Shown: one piece after another, positions 1 to 6,463 of the stretch | How positions within the stretch are numbered: the stretch's first letter is position 1 | Layout of the letters: each line of letters opens with the position of its first letter | NCBI GenBank assembly: GCA_014360105.1 | Contig: JACIYD010000049.1 | Coordinates: forward strand, 1 to 8,524 | Length of the DNA: 8,524 nucleotides | Direction of reading: 5' to 3' | From: Clostridia bacterium | Lineage (GTDB): Bacteria > Bacillota > DSM-521 > Neomoorellales > SLTJ01 | Notes under the pieces: model-generated | The model's input: only the letters and a program-made list of their open reading frames with translations | Database searches by the model: none | Told to the model about the DNA's origin: nothing | Translations under genes and position numbers: made by a program

Positions 1-877
1 AATCGCGGCGCAGGCGGAGCACCCACTCCGTCCCATCTAGCGCCTGCGGCGAAGGGGCCAGAAACTCTACCTGGGAGCCGGCAGCGCGCAGCACCACTTC
101 CGGACCCAATTCCTCAGCTACTGCTCTGCCGGCCCTTTCCGTAATCTGCTCCAACAACTCGGAGCCGCCCCGTATCTCGTTAAGACCGGGCGTATCGAAA
201 ACGTACTGCTTGACGCGCTGTACCGCCCCGATCACCACCACCAGCGACAACTCCTCCGGCAACCTTCGGGCCGCTTCCGCCGATCCCACCGCTTCCCAGA
301 CCGCTCGCAGGAGGGAGATGTCGAGGTTCGGTGGCGCCTGCTCCTTCCTCAAAACAGAGCCGATGAGGTCGTCAACTTCCTCGGGTAACCGAAGCCCGGC
401 TTCCGAGAGCTCGTCTACCAGAGGTGCGGTCAGGCAGGCCAGGCGCACCGCGTCCAGCCGCGCGCCATCTATACCCCGCTGCCGCAACAGCACGTTTATC
501 AGCGCCGCCCGCACCAGCGTCACATCGGCAAGAAGGGCCTCCCGGGCCTCTTCGCCCGCCGGCAGGATCGGCGGCTGCCCCTGCAGCGGTTCGTCCCTGA
601 ACTCCCCCGAACCGTCCAGCTCGACCACAGGTGCCGAGGAAAGGACCTGCCCCCTAACCTGTTCACCCCTTATTACCTTGGTAAAGCCTAGCGGGAAAAC
701 CAGCCCATAGTACTTTTCCGCCCAGAACCTGGCCGCCGCCTCTGCCTTCTCGTGCATCGTGGACGCCTGCGCCAGCTCTGCCGCCAGCCGTCCTGCGACA
801 TGCCGGCGTACCTTCCGCAAACCTTCGCTCGTAAACCGATACCGGCGGCCGGTCAAAGGATCCATCCACTCGGTCAC
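1..877 (-). CDS. cas10: Cas10 (type III CRISPR polymerase subunit), 5' part only
   Basis: This reading frame is open for 292 codons and runs off the left edge. The GTG start at 877 follows an AAGGGGGA ribosome site about 7 bases upstream; an overlapping ATG at 879 hits a stop at once. Residues 1-218 are a mostly helical N-terminal region. From about residue 219 the sequence looks like the first Palm domain of Cas10/Cmr2: KQYVFDTPGLNEIRGGSELL (223-242) matches the family's typical opening of a hydrophobic strand, an E-I-R-G-G-S stretch and a helix, and AAGSQVEFLAP (265-275) fits the following strand pair. The second Palm domain with its GGDD motif would lie outside the window. No HD pair is seen in the N-terminal region, so the DNase domain common in Cas10 seems absent. 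In the family, Cas10 is the large subunit of the type III effector and makes cyclic oligoadenylates from ATP. It follows csx15 and a CARF regulator in the same operon, which supports the call. Subtype cannot be fixed from this part. Confidence 0.8.
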   Translation of the reverse strand, partial: MTEWMDPLTGRRYRFTSEGLRKVRRHVAGRLAAELAQASTMHEKAEAAARFWAEKYYGLVFPLGFTKVIRGEQVRGQVLSSAPVVELDGSGEFRDEPLQGQPPILPAGEEAREALLADVTLVRAALINVLLRQRGIDGARLDAVRLACLTAPLVDELSEAGLRLPEEVDDLIGSVLRKEQAPPNLDISLLRAVWEAVGSAEAARRLPEELSLVVVIGAVQRVKQYVFDTPGLNEIRGGSELLEQITERAGRAVAEELGPEVVLRAAGSQVEFLAPSPQALDGTEWVLRLRRD

Positions 878-904
878 ATGACAGTCCCCCTTGAACGTAA
901 CAGG

Positions 905-1102
905 TTATACCGCCTGTTGGGCAGCCGGAGTGACTTTTCCGCTCTCACGCCGAACAAAAACATCCTTCAGTAACGGCATGACTTGCTCTCTGTAGTAATG
1001 CTCTGCCGTGGCACGTTCGTTCTCGGACCCCAGCGCAAGCTTCGTCCACTTCTCGGCCCGCCGCTCAAGTTCCCGGGCTGCGCCGTCCGTCTCGCCCAAC
1101 AC
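905..1102 (-). CDS. Small helical protein between csx15 and cas10, unrecognised
   Basis: A 65-residue frame begins at a GTG (1102) with a very good ribosome site, GAGGAGGT, 7 bases upstream, and ends in TAA 27 bases before cas10. The protein is charged and looks all-helical (for example ERRAEKW near residues 13-19 and a HYYREQ segment near 35-40). I do not recognise a family. Its position next to cas10 would suit a small type III subunit or an accessory protein, but no family motif supports this. The same frame continues upstream of the GTG, through an in-frame TAG at 1133-1135, with protein-like composition, so this may be the surviving 3' part of a longer gene of about 96 codons that began at 1194. 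Translation from the GTG would still give a short product. Confidence 0.5.
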   Translation of the reverse strand: MLGETDGAARELERRAEKWTKLALGSENERATAEHYYREQVMPLLKDVFVRRESGKVTPAAQQAV

Positions 1103-1194
1103 CGGATAGACCTCCTCGGGCAGTATGCCTGTCTAACGGATTACCGAAGCCTCTCTTTCCTCCTCAGTAGGCCCTGCTCGCCACCGGTCATCAT
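1103..1194 (-). pseudogene. Possible decayed 5' part of the small gene upstream of cas10
   Basis: An ATG at 1192-1194 overlaps the csx15 stop as ATGA, the usual layout of translationally coupled genes; a second ATG follows directly. That frame codes only 17 residues (MMTGGEQGLLRRKERLR) before TAA at 1141. The frame of the 905-1102 gene, read over the same bases, gives TEEEREASVIR, then TAG (1133-1135), then TGILPEEVYP and on into the small protein. Adding one base near 1168 would join the two frames as MMTGGEQGLTEEEREASVIR, and reading the TAG as CAG would open it into the downstream protein. So one lost base and one C-to-T change could have broken a gene of about 96 codons. The alternatives are a real 17-residue peptide, a sequencing error, or chance. 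Confidence 0.4.
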
Positions 1195-1571
1195 CGTTTC
1201 CCCCGTGCCCGTTCCCGCACGGCCTGCAGGTTCAGAATCTCCGCCACCACGAAGCGCGGCACCAGGCCGTCGGCGTCCGGACGGAGGCGGAGTACCGCCG
1301 GGAAGTAGCCCATACGCCCGTGAAGCTGGGCCAGCAGGACGGCAGCGCTGTAGTTCAGTGACGGCAGGTTGATCAAGAGCGGCTCGACCTGCCACTGGCG
1401 CGCGGTGAGGCCCACGCCGTCCAGCATAGACTCGATCTGCGGCTCCAGCGGACGTTCCGGATCGATCTGGCTCGGCACCTCGAGCACCTCTGAAACGGGC
1501 CTGCCGGTCAGTGCCTCGACTTCGCCCAGATTCTCCGGGGTAAGGGGATGGGCAAAATTAATGACGCGCAC
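1191..1571 (-). CDS. csx15: Csx15, type III CRISPR ancillary cyclic-oligoadenylate protein
   Basis: This 126-residue protein starts at GTG 1571, one base after the stop of the CARF regulator. The ribosome site GGAGGA lies inside the end of that gene, so the two are probably translationally coupled. A longer upstream frame exists but only mirrors the regulator gene. The sequence matches what I know of Csx15 along most of its length: INFAHPLTPENL near the N-terminus (residues 4-15), a VGL/W segment followed by PLLINLPSLN, the LHGRMGYFPAVLRLRP stretch (near 88-103), and the C-terminal RFVVAEILNLQAVRERAR. Csx15 is a small Rossmann-like protein found with type III CRISPR loci. Comparative work on the CARF superfamily listed it among predicted ring nucleases, and its role is thought to be binding or removing the cyclic oligoadenylate signal. 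Its place between a CARF sensor and cas10 fits a brake on the signal. The substrate cannot be read from the sequence. Its TGA stop overlaps an ATG of the next, possibly broken, gene. Confidence 0.88.
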   Translation of the reverse strand: MRVINFAHPLTPENLGEVEALTGRPVSEVLEVPSQIDPERPLEPQIESMLDGVGLTARQWQVEPLLINLPSLNYSAAVLLAQLHGRMGYFPAVLRLRPDADGLVPRFVVAEILNLQAVRERARGKR

Positions 1572-1572
1572 G

Positions 1573-2466
1573 TTAGCCTTGCTCCTCCGTTCGCTCCGTT
1601 TCGGCGAAGTAGGGCGCGAATTGGGCAATAAGCACGCTGCGGTCGACGACGCCGTCCGGGTAGCCAAGCCATTCCCGTAGTTTGTCGTAGACCGCGCGAA
1701 GCTGGTTAGCCACCGTCTGCTTGCTCTTATGGAGAGCGGCGGCAATGGCGGCGTTGTCAAGGCCCTGACAGGCCAGCCTGACGACTGCCTGCTCGGCCGG
1801 GGAGAGCCAATGGCGAATGAAATGCTCTTTCTCCCGCTCGCGTGCCCGCCGGCTCAAGCGCTCGTACCAGGCCACAACCTCCGCGGGGTCGTTCAGCTCC
1901 GCTACGGTGCGCAGCAGTATCGTGGCCTCGCTCCAGCGCAAGACCGGAACCGGCACCAGCCAGACCTCATCCCGCGCGTCAAGGTGCAGACGGCGCACGT
2001 CACCCGGCTGCCATCCCTCGGTAATCAGGTGCCAGACCCGGTCCTCCGGGCCAAAGAGCAACTGAGCCACAACCATGGCCATAATGCCCATTACCTTCCG
2101 GCCGCCCGAAACCAACAGGTGCACAGTGCGGCCACCCCGACGCGCCCCGCGCACTTCCCGGTAGAGGGTGCCCAGGAGGGCACGCAGCTCCTCTGCGGTC
2201 CGGAAATCGTCTACTGCGCCGCACCGGGCCATTACCGGCACCGGCCGCAGGCTTACTCCCGGATAGACTCCGGCGGCAAATTCCGCTTCCAGCGTCGCCA
2301 GGGCCGCATGCACTCCGGGGCTGGCGGTGCAAACCACTACCACCTCCGCAATGGGATGCCCTCCGGCCAGAAGCCGGTCCAGCGCGATGGTCACCACCTG
2401 CGGCTCGACACCCAGAGTGGCAATGAGGACTGCGGCGTGCGTGCCGCCCTGCCCTGTTTCTACCAT
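1573..2466 (-). CDS. CARF-domain (NE0113-type) transcription regulator with LuxR-type HTH
   Basis: This 297-residue protein starts at ATG 2466, with GGGAG about 10 bases upstream, and is the first gene of the CRISPR operon. Residues 10-180 form a CARF/Rossmann domain of the Cas_NE0113 type. The first strand, VLIATLGVEPQVVTIAL (13-29), and the second, EVVVVCT (41-47), are typical, and LLVSGGRKVMGIMAM (117-131) carries the family's S/A-G-G-R-K signature, followed by a DRVWHL segment (142-147). Residues about 220-268 are a LuxR/GerE helix-turn-helix: LSPAEQAVVRLACQGLDNAAI, then KSKQTVANQLRAVYDKL as the recognition helix and its neighbour. A tail of about 29 residues follows. CARF domains bind cyclic oligoadenylates made by Cas10, so the inferred role is a transcription factor that responds to them; Csa3 does a similar job with a different, winged HTH. 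The target is unknown, but autoregulation of this operon is likely. The CARF part could also cleave its ligand, as some CARF proteins do. No membrane segment is seen. Confidence 0.87.
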   Translation of the reverse strand: MVETGQGGTHAAVLIATLGVEPQVVTIALDRLLAGGHPIAEVVVVCTASPGVHAALATLEAEFAAGVYPGVSLRPVPVMARCGAVDDFRTAEELRALLGTLYREVRGARRGGRTVHLLVSGGRKVMGIMAMVVAQLLFGPEDRVWHLITEGWQPGDVRRLHLDARDEVWLVPVPVLRWSEATILLRTVAELNDPAEVVAWYERLSRRAREREKEHFIRHWLSPAEQAVVRLACQGLDNAAIAAALHKSKQTVANQLRAVYDKLREWLGYPDGVVDRSVLIAQFAPYFAETERTEEQG

Positions 2467-2531
2467 AGCTATCTTGCTCCCGCCCGGCTGCGAAGGAAAG
2501 GCCTCCGGTTACCGCCTGTAATGGTAGAGAC

Positions 2532-2559
2532 ATACTAACCGATAACCCTGAGCACTGAA
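2532..2559 (-). promoter_or_regulatory. Weak candidate promoter for the CARF-csx15-cas10 operon
   Basis: On the minus strand, TTCAGT (2559-2554) and TAGTAT (2537-2532) lie 16 bases apart, matching 3 of 6 and 4 of 6 bases of the sigma-A consensus. Transcription would then start near 2525 and leave a leader of about 60 bases before the ATG at 2466. The match is poor, which would suit an activator-dependent promoter, but it may be chance. Confidence 0.25.
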
Positions 2560-2575
2560 CACTATTTCGACACCT

Positions 2576-2588
2576 GGATATGTTATCC
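2576..2588. promoter_or_regulatory. Dyad GGATA-TGT-TATCC, candidate operator
   Basis: Two perfect 5-base inverted arms are separated by 3 bases. The dyad lies just upstream of the -35-like element of the candidate promoter and about 110 bases from the start codon of the CARF-LuxR regulator. A dimeric LuxR-type HTH would be expected to bind such a symmetric site. The link to this protein is inference only. Confidence 0.25.
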
Positions 2589-2635
2589 TGCCTGAGCCGA
2601 CGACTTTTGTGAACAAAAAGGCTATTACGACATAG

Positions 2636-2664
2636 AAAGTTGCCGCACCGGCCAATGGGTGCGG
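2636..2664 (-). terminator. Possible terminator of the FIST / GGDEF-HD-GYP operon
   Basis: CCGCACC (2643-2649) and GGTGCGG (2658-2664) form a 7-base-pair GC-rich stem with an 8-base loop. It lies about 85 bases after the stop of the GGDEF-HD-GYP gene. Read on the minus strand it is followed by CAACTTTCT, a T-rich but imperfect tail, so it is a weaker terminator than the one at 6464-6492. It could instead be part of the control region of the CRISPR operon. Confidence 0.35.
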
Positions 2665-2749
2665 TGCTCACGAAGGTGAACGTGGTGGGGATAACCGGCC
2701 GATACTGTCAGGACATGGCAGAATACCGGTAGGCTATCTTGTTGTCAGC

Positions 2750-4915
2750 TCAAACTCCCGCTTCCTGGGGACTATCCGGCCAACCTCCCGCCGAGGCGAG
2801 TTGCAGGAACACTTCCACCAGTTGGGGATCGAACTGCGTCCCCGCGCCGCGGCGGACTTCCTGCCAGGCTTCCTCCACCGTCCTGGTCTTGCGGTAGGGC
2901 ACCTCGCTGGTCATGGCGTCAAAAGCGTCTACAATGGCGAGAATACGGCACTCGATGGGAATTTCCTCGCCTTTAAGCCCCAGCGGGTAGCCGCTGCCGT
3001 CCCAGCGCTCATGGTGTTTGAGGATAAGGTCTGCCACTCCTGCCAGCTCCGGCGAGGCCAGGGCGATGCGGTAGCCTTTCTCGGGGTGCTGGCGCATGAT
3101 CTCCCATTCTTCTTCCGTGAGCGGCCCCGGCTTGAAGAGTATGGTGTCCGGGATGCCTACCTTCCCGATGTCATGAACCTTGGCCAGAAGCGAGAGGTTG
3201 GCCATCTGGTGCGGCGAAAGGCCCAGCCGTTCACCCAGGATCCGGCACCAGTGCGCCAGCCGCCTCGCGTGGCCTTCCGTGAGATGGTCCCGCTCCGCCA
3301 GGGCAGCCACCAGGGCATTGACGATCTGACCCCGGGCGCTGGTGCCGAGGTAAAGCTTTTCCCGGTACATCAGGTCGTCCGCCTTCCTGTAGGCCTCCTT
3401 GAGCAGTTCCTTCGGGTCCTGCGCCGTGGCCATGCCAAAGGATACGCTCAGCGGAAGCTGCGGGCGGCGGCAGTTGTGCTGCTCGATTGCCGCCCGCAGG
3501 CGCTGCAGTATGGCCGTGCCCGCGGCCTCATCCGTACGGGGCAACAGGGCCACGAACTCATCCCCTCCCACCCGGGCCACGATATCGGAGCGGCGCAAGG
3601 TCTGCCGGAGGATGCGGGCGCAAGCCATAAGCAGATTATCACCCTTGTGGTGACCCAGGGTATCGTTGACCAGCTTAAGACCGTTTACGTCGGCCACGAT
3701 GATGCTGACCGGAAATTCCTCGCTGCGGCTGAGGCGCTTGAGTTGCTCTTCAAAGTACACGCGGTTGTGAAGGCCGGTGAGTTGGTCGTGAAGACTGACG
3801 TACTCGAGCTTCTGGGCAAACCGCTTCTTTTCGGTGACGTCCATTATGCTCCCCAGCGTCACCCTACGGCCATCGTGCTCCCACGAGGTAACGGTTTCCT
3901 CCACCCACCGGGTATCTCCCTGCTTGGTGACCAGCCGGAACTCGTAGGGCCGGGCCTCCCCTCCTTTGAGCATGCGAACCGCCTCCCGCCTGACCGTCTC
4001 CCGGTCTTCCGGGAACACCAGGCTCAAGGCTTCCCGCCCAATGAGCTCTTGCCGCGAGTAGCCCGAAAGCCGCTCAAACTGCGGGTTCACCATTTGGAAC
4101 TTTCCGGAGCTGACTATGTACATTCCGATAGGCGTGCGGTCAAAAATGCTGCGCAGCAGCTCTTCCTCGCGCTTGCGCTCGGTAATATCCCGCGCCGTGG
4201 CCAGTATGGCCTCCCGGCCCGCAAAGGAGATTTTTCCGAAAAACAGTTCCGCCTCGAAGAGCGAGCCGTCGGCCGGCCGTCTGGCCTTCCACTCCAGGCG
4301 TAAACTCTCGTCTTCCGGCGCCTCGTTCCACCAACGGCAAATCTCTTCCCGCGGATTATCGGGGCCGGAATAGTCCTCCCAAAAGGAAAGTGCTAGGGCC
4401 TCCTCCCTGGAGGCCACTTTATAAAGGCGCAGCACGGTCTGGTTAACGTCGAGAATTCGCCCCTCGGGCCCGAAGATGAAAACCGCCTCCTGAACGCTGT
4501 TAAGAACCGTACGGAAGGCCCGTTCCGATTCTCGGGTCTTCCTTTCCATCTGCTTGACCGCGATTATATCCTCGATGCGGCGGGCAAAAACGTTAATGAG
4601 CCGCCTTTCCCGGGCCGAAATCCTGCCTGCGGCCTCGAGGTAAATCAGCCCCTTTACCCCTCGCGACATCACGTGCACGAAGGCATTCTCCCCCGGGTTC
4701 TGGATCTTCGAGCTGACCTCTCCGTTTCCGCCAAAGCCCCACTGCCCCAGGGTAATCAGCCTTCCCTCTTCTTCTACCATTACGGCCAGCCGGCGGACCC
4801 CGAGGACCCGGCTGCCTTTCTCGACTATTTCGCGCATGAGGTCGCGGTAGCGGGCGGGAAAGGAAAAGTTTGCCACCTCGTAAATCGTCAGCAGTTCCAC
4901 CACGTCGAAATTCAC
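2750..4915 (-). CDS. GAF-PAS-PAS-GGDEF-HD-GYP cyclic di-GMP enzyme
   Basis: The predicted protein has 721 residues from GTG 4915, which has a GGGGTGA ribosome site 7 bases upstream. The stop of the FIST gene is 7 bases before it. A longer frame from 5020 would overlap that gene and has no domain-like sequence, so it was not used. In order: a GAF-like sensor (about 1-122), two PAS domains (about 132-249 and 253-363, each ending in a D-[IV]-T-E-[RK]-K link), a GGDEF domain (about 368-540) and an HD-GYP domain (about 545-715). The GGDEF motif is intact at 450-454, with an RRSD inhibitory site five residues before it (441-444). HDIGKVGIPD begins at 581 and HHERWDGSGYP at 634, so the phosphodiesterase metal and GYP motifs are also present. 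The protein therefore should both make and break cyclic di-GMP, with the balance set by signals at GAF and PAS. No membrane segment or signal peptide is seen, so it is cytoplasmic. The input is probably linked to the FIST protein encoded just upstream. Confidence 0.93.
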   Translation of the reverse strand: MNFDVVELLTIYEVANFSFPARYRDLMREIVEKGSRVLGVRRLAVMVEEEGRLITLGQWGFGGNGEVSSKIQNPGENAFVHVMSRGVKGLIYLEAAGRISARERRLINVFARRIEDIIAVKQMERKTRESERAFRTVLNSVQEAVFIFGPEGRILDVNQTVLRLYKVASREEALALSFWEDYSGPDNPREEICRWWNEAPEDESLRLEWKARRPADGSLFEAELFFGKISFAGREAILATARDITERKREEELLRSIFDRTPIGMYIVSSGKFQMVNPQFERLSGYSRQELIGREALSLVFPEDRETVRREAVRMLKGGEARPYEFRLVTKQGDTRWVEETVTSWEHDGRRVTLGSIMDVTEKKRFAQKLEYVSLHDQLTGLHNRVYFEEQLKRLSRSEEFPVSIIVADVNGLKLVNDTLGHHKGDNLLMACARILRQTLRRSDIVARVGGDEFVALLPRTDEAAGTAILQRLRAAIEQHNCRRPQLPLSVSFGMATAQDPKELLKEAYRKADDLMYREKLYLGTSARGQIVNALVAALAERDHLTEGHARRLAHWCRILGERLGLSPHQMANLSLLAKVHDIGKVGIPDTILFKPGPLTEEEWEIMRQHPEKGYRIALASPELAGVADLILKHHERWDGSGYPLGLKGEEIPIECRILAIVDAFDAMTSEVPYRKTRTVEEAWQEVRRGAGTQFDPQLVEVFLQLASAGGWPDSPQEAGV

Positions 4916-4922
4916 CGTACCA

Positions 4923-6068
4923 TCACCCCGCGGCGGCCACCACGGTCTTGCAGTAGAACAGGGGGGTTCCGGTAAGGCTGGATATTTCGCCAAAGGTGAG
5001 CATCCCGAAGACCGGAACACGAGGTGGTGTCACCCCGGCCATGGCCTGCATTTCCCTCTCGGCATCCGGGCCCAGGAGCGATTGACGGGATACACAGTCG
5101 AAAACCAGCAGCAGCCTGGGGGCAACCACGGCTTCCACGGCCCTTCTTACCGCCCCCCGCGCGGCCACGATGAGGCTTTCCGCGTCGGCCTTCATCACGG
5201 TGGCGATGCTGTTCTCCGGAACCTCGGTAACAAATACCAGGCTCCCGTCTTCCTCCACCCTTACCGGATCCCGAAGGATGAACCGGCCCCCGGCGGCGGG
5301 CAGGCCCAAGGGATGGCGCATGCCCCGCGCGGGAAAGCCCACCCGGGTGCAGTCCCGGACCAGATCGGCGTACCTTTCGAAGGCAGGTAGCCCGTCCAAC
5401 TCGAAAACCCTTCTGCCCTCGGCCCGGGTAACTATCACCGGCTCACCCGCCGGGTCCCACCCGTGATCCAGTGCCACTTCAAAAACCGGCCCGAGCAGGA
5501 GGGCGGCAGCTACCGCTCCGCGGGCCACCCCCGATTCGGTAAACTGGAAGGCCGGATCCGGGCGAAGGTTGTCCCCGCTGCCGCCTCCCAGGTAGGCATA
5601 GTCAGGCCCCAGCCGGTCGTACATCCCTCTCAGAAGCTCGCAAATGTTGGGGCAGCACCCGTCTGGGAAAAGCAAAATCGTCCCCCCAGGAGCGGAATCC
5701 TGTCCCGCCAGGGCCTGGGCCAGCCGTTCGCCCTGGGCGAAGGCCTCATCAAGGATTTGGGGTTCCAGGTGGGTGACCGCCTGTACCCCTTCGCCGCCAA
5801 TGGTGAGGACTCCTACCCCGCGCCTATATACCCTAAAGTCCAGGATAATCCCCGGCACCCAGGCTCCTACCAGGGGCCGCGGCCCGAGAATTCCCAGAGC
5901 CGAGGAAAGAACGCGCTCCGGATCGTAGCCTTCGGTAACCAGCACTACAGTTAACTCTGGCGGCCCGGTGCGGCTCAAAGCCTGCTCCAGGGCCTGGGAG
6001 AGGGCAACCCCCGGATCTTGCTGGTCACTAAAGCCGGTTCCCACCCGCCAAGCAGCGCCTTGTTTCAC
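4923..6068 (-). CDS. FIST-domain ligand-sensing protein
   Basis: This 381-residue protein starts at GTG 6068, with GGGAGGGG about 11 bases upstream. It carries a FIST N-terminal domain (about 38-215) and a FIST C-terminal domain (about 225-365). Signs of the family are the GGGSGDN loop (161-167), HPLGLP (252-257), FDCVSRQSLLG (323-333) and the F-G-E-I segment near 359-362. Two adjacent cysteines (138-139) and another at 143 sit in the N-terminal half. FIST domains are predicted to bind small ligands, perhaps amino acids, and often occur with signalling domains. Here the partner is a separate gene 7 bases downstream that makes and breaks cyclic di-GMP, so the pair probably forms one signalling unit split over two proteins. 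The ligand is unknown. No signal peptide or membrane segment is seen. Confidence 0.88.
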   Translation of the reverse strand: MKQGAAWRVGTGFSDQQDPGVALSQALEQALSRTGPPELTVVLVTEGYDPERVLSSALGILGPRPLVGAWVPGIILDFRVYRRGVGVLTIGGEGVQAVTHLEPQILDEAFAQGERLAQALAGQDSAPGGTILLFPDGCCPNICELLRGMYDRLGPDYAYLGGGSGDNLRPDPAFQFTESGVARGAVAAALLLGPVFEVALDHGWDPAGEPVIVTRAEGRRVFELDGLPAFERYADLVRDCTRVGFPARGMRHPLGLPAAGGRFILRDPVRVEEDGSLVFVTEVPENSIATVMKADAESLIVAARGAVRRAVEAVVAPRLLLVFDCVSRQSLLGPDAEREMQAMAGVTPPRVPVFGMLTFGEISSLTGTPLFYCKTVVAAAG

Positions 6069-6223
6069 CGATCGACGTGCCCCTCCCGTTCCATGTCATA
6101 ACATTTTCTTTTCGCTATCGAATCCGTTATCCCTTTTCGCTCCACGCGAATTTGAGACAGGCTGGAAGGATTCTCCGGTGAAGTGGCGAAAGGATTAAAA
6201 AGCGATAACTCAATTGAACCAAG
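6069..6223. promoter_or_regulatory. Divergent promoter region between the FIST operon and the B12-controlled gene
   Basis: These 155 bases must hold the promoters of both transcripts, and the A/T content is higher than in the flanking genes. On the minus strand, TTCGAT and TATGAC spaced by 16 bases just before the FIST gene are a weak sigma-A-like pair. No convincing pair was found for the plus strand. The 9-mer CTTTTCGCT is repeated at 6108-6116 and 6133-6141, and GTTATC (6127-6132) is inverted as GATAAC (6203-6208). Confidence 0.45.
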
Positions 6224-6392
6224 CGGACAGGTGACCCCGGGGGCCTTGCCTCCGGGGGAGAGGGAAGCCGGTGCAAATCCGGCGCGGTCGCGCCACTGTG
6301 AGGGGGATCGGCCCTGCACTAGGCCACTGGGCTCCAGGCCCGGGAAGGCGCAGGGCGGGAAATGAACCCGAGCCAGGAAACCTGCCTGTCCG
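6224..6392 (+). ncRNA. Cobalamin (B12) riboswitch aptamer
   Basis: The conserved parts of the cobalamin riboswitch appear in order. The closing stem P1 is a perfect 7-base pairing of CGGACAG (6224-6230) with CTGTCCG (6386-6392). The core holds CCGGTGCAAATCCGG (6268-6282) and GCGCCACTGTG (6290-6300), both hallmarks of the family. The B12 box GAGCCAGGAAACCTGCC lies at 6370-6386. It is followed within 75 bases by a strong terminator and then by a secreted protein gene, so binding of cobalamin should stop transcription early. Which cobalamin form it prefers cannot be told with confidence from the sequence. Confidence 0.95.
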
Positions 6393-6463
6393 GCGGACAC
6401 CGGTGATCTACGCGTGATAGGGAGGTGCCTCCGGTGCTCGGCGTAGGGTTTCGGGCAAGAGAC

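Larger units (their letters stand above)
2467..2749. other. Intergenic region upstream of the CRISPR operon
   Basis: No gene is supported in these 283 bases. Frames on both strands that cross it have no typical composition and overlap the regulator gene in other frames. It holds, from right to left on the minus strand, the end of the signalling operon, a GC-rich hairpin (2643-2664), a short A/T-rich palindrome (2605-2618), a 13-base dyad (2576-2588) and a weak promoter candidate (2532-2559). The heptamer GATAACC occurs at 2541-2547 and again at 2690-2696. Confidence 0.6.

Noticed and set aside
210..710. Plus-strand frame of 166 codons
   Set aside because: It is opposite the cas10 frame and is a low-complexity S/R/T/P-rich translation typical of antisense frames.
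1573..2466. Reading the LuxR-type HTH as a quorum-sensing regulator
   Set aside because: The N-terminal part is a CARF domain with SGGRK rather than an acyl-homoserine-lactone-binding or receiver domain, and the gene sits with csx15 and cas10.
2604..2620. A/T-rich palindrome around TTTTGTGAACAAAA as a terminator
   Set aside because: The stem has only five A/T-rich pairs and no T tract after it on either strand, so it is too weak to call.
2000..2671. Minus-strand frame overlapping the CARF regulator and extending into the intergenic region
   Set aside because: It is another frame of the regulator gene, rich in R, G, P and S, while the 1573-2466 frame gives a recognisable CARF-HTH protein.
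1..2750. CRISPR repeat-spacer array near the cas genes
   Set aside because: No set of regularly spaced repeats of 25-40 bases was found in this stretch or elsewhere in the window; the array must lie outside it or be absent.
2801..4303. Long plus-strand open frame of 500 codons opposite the GGDEF-HD-GYP gene
   Set aside because: The minus strand carries intact GGDEF and HD-GYP motifs over the same bases, and the plus-strand translation has no family features.
6065..6400. Minus-strand frame ahead of the FIST gene, ending in GTGA at its start
   Set aside because: It runs through the reverse complement of the cobalamin riboswitch, so its length comes from structured RNA sequence. The coupling-like overlap is probably chance.
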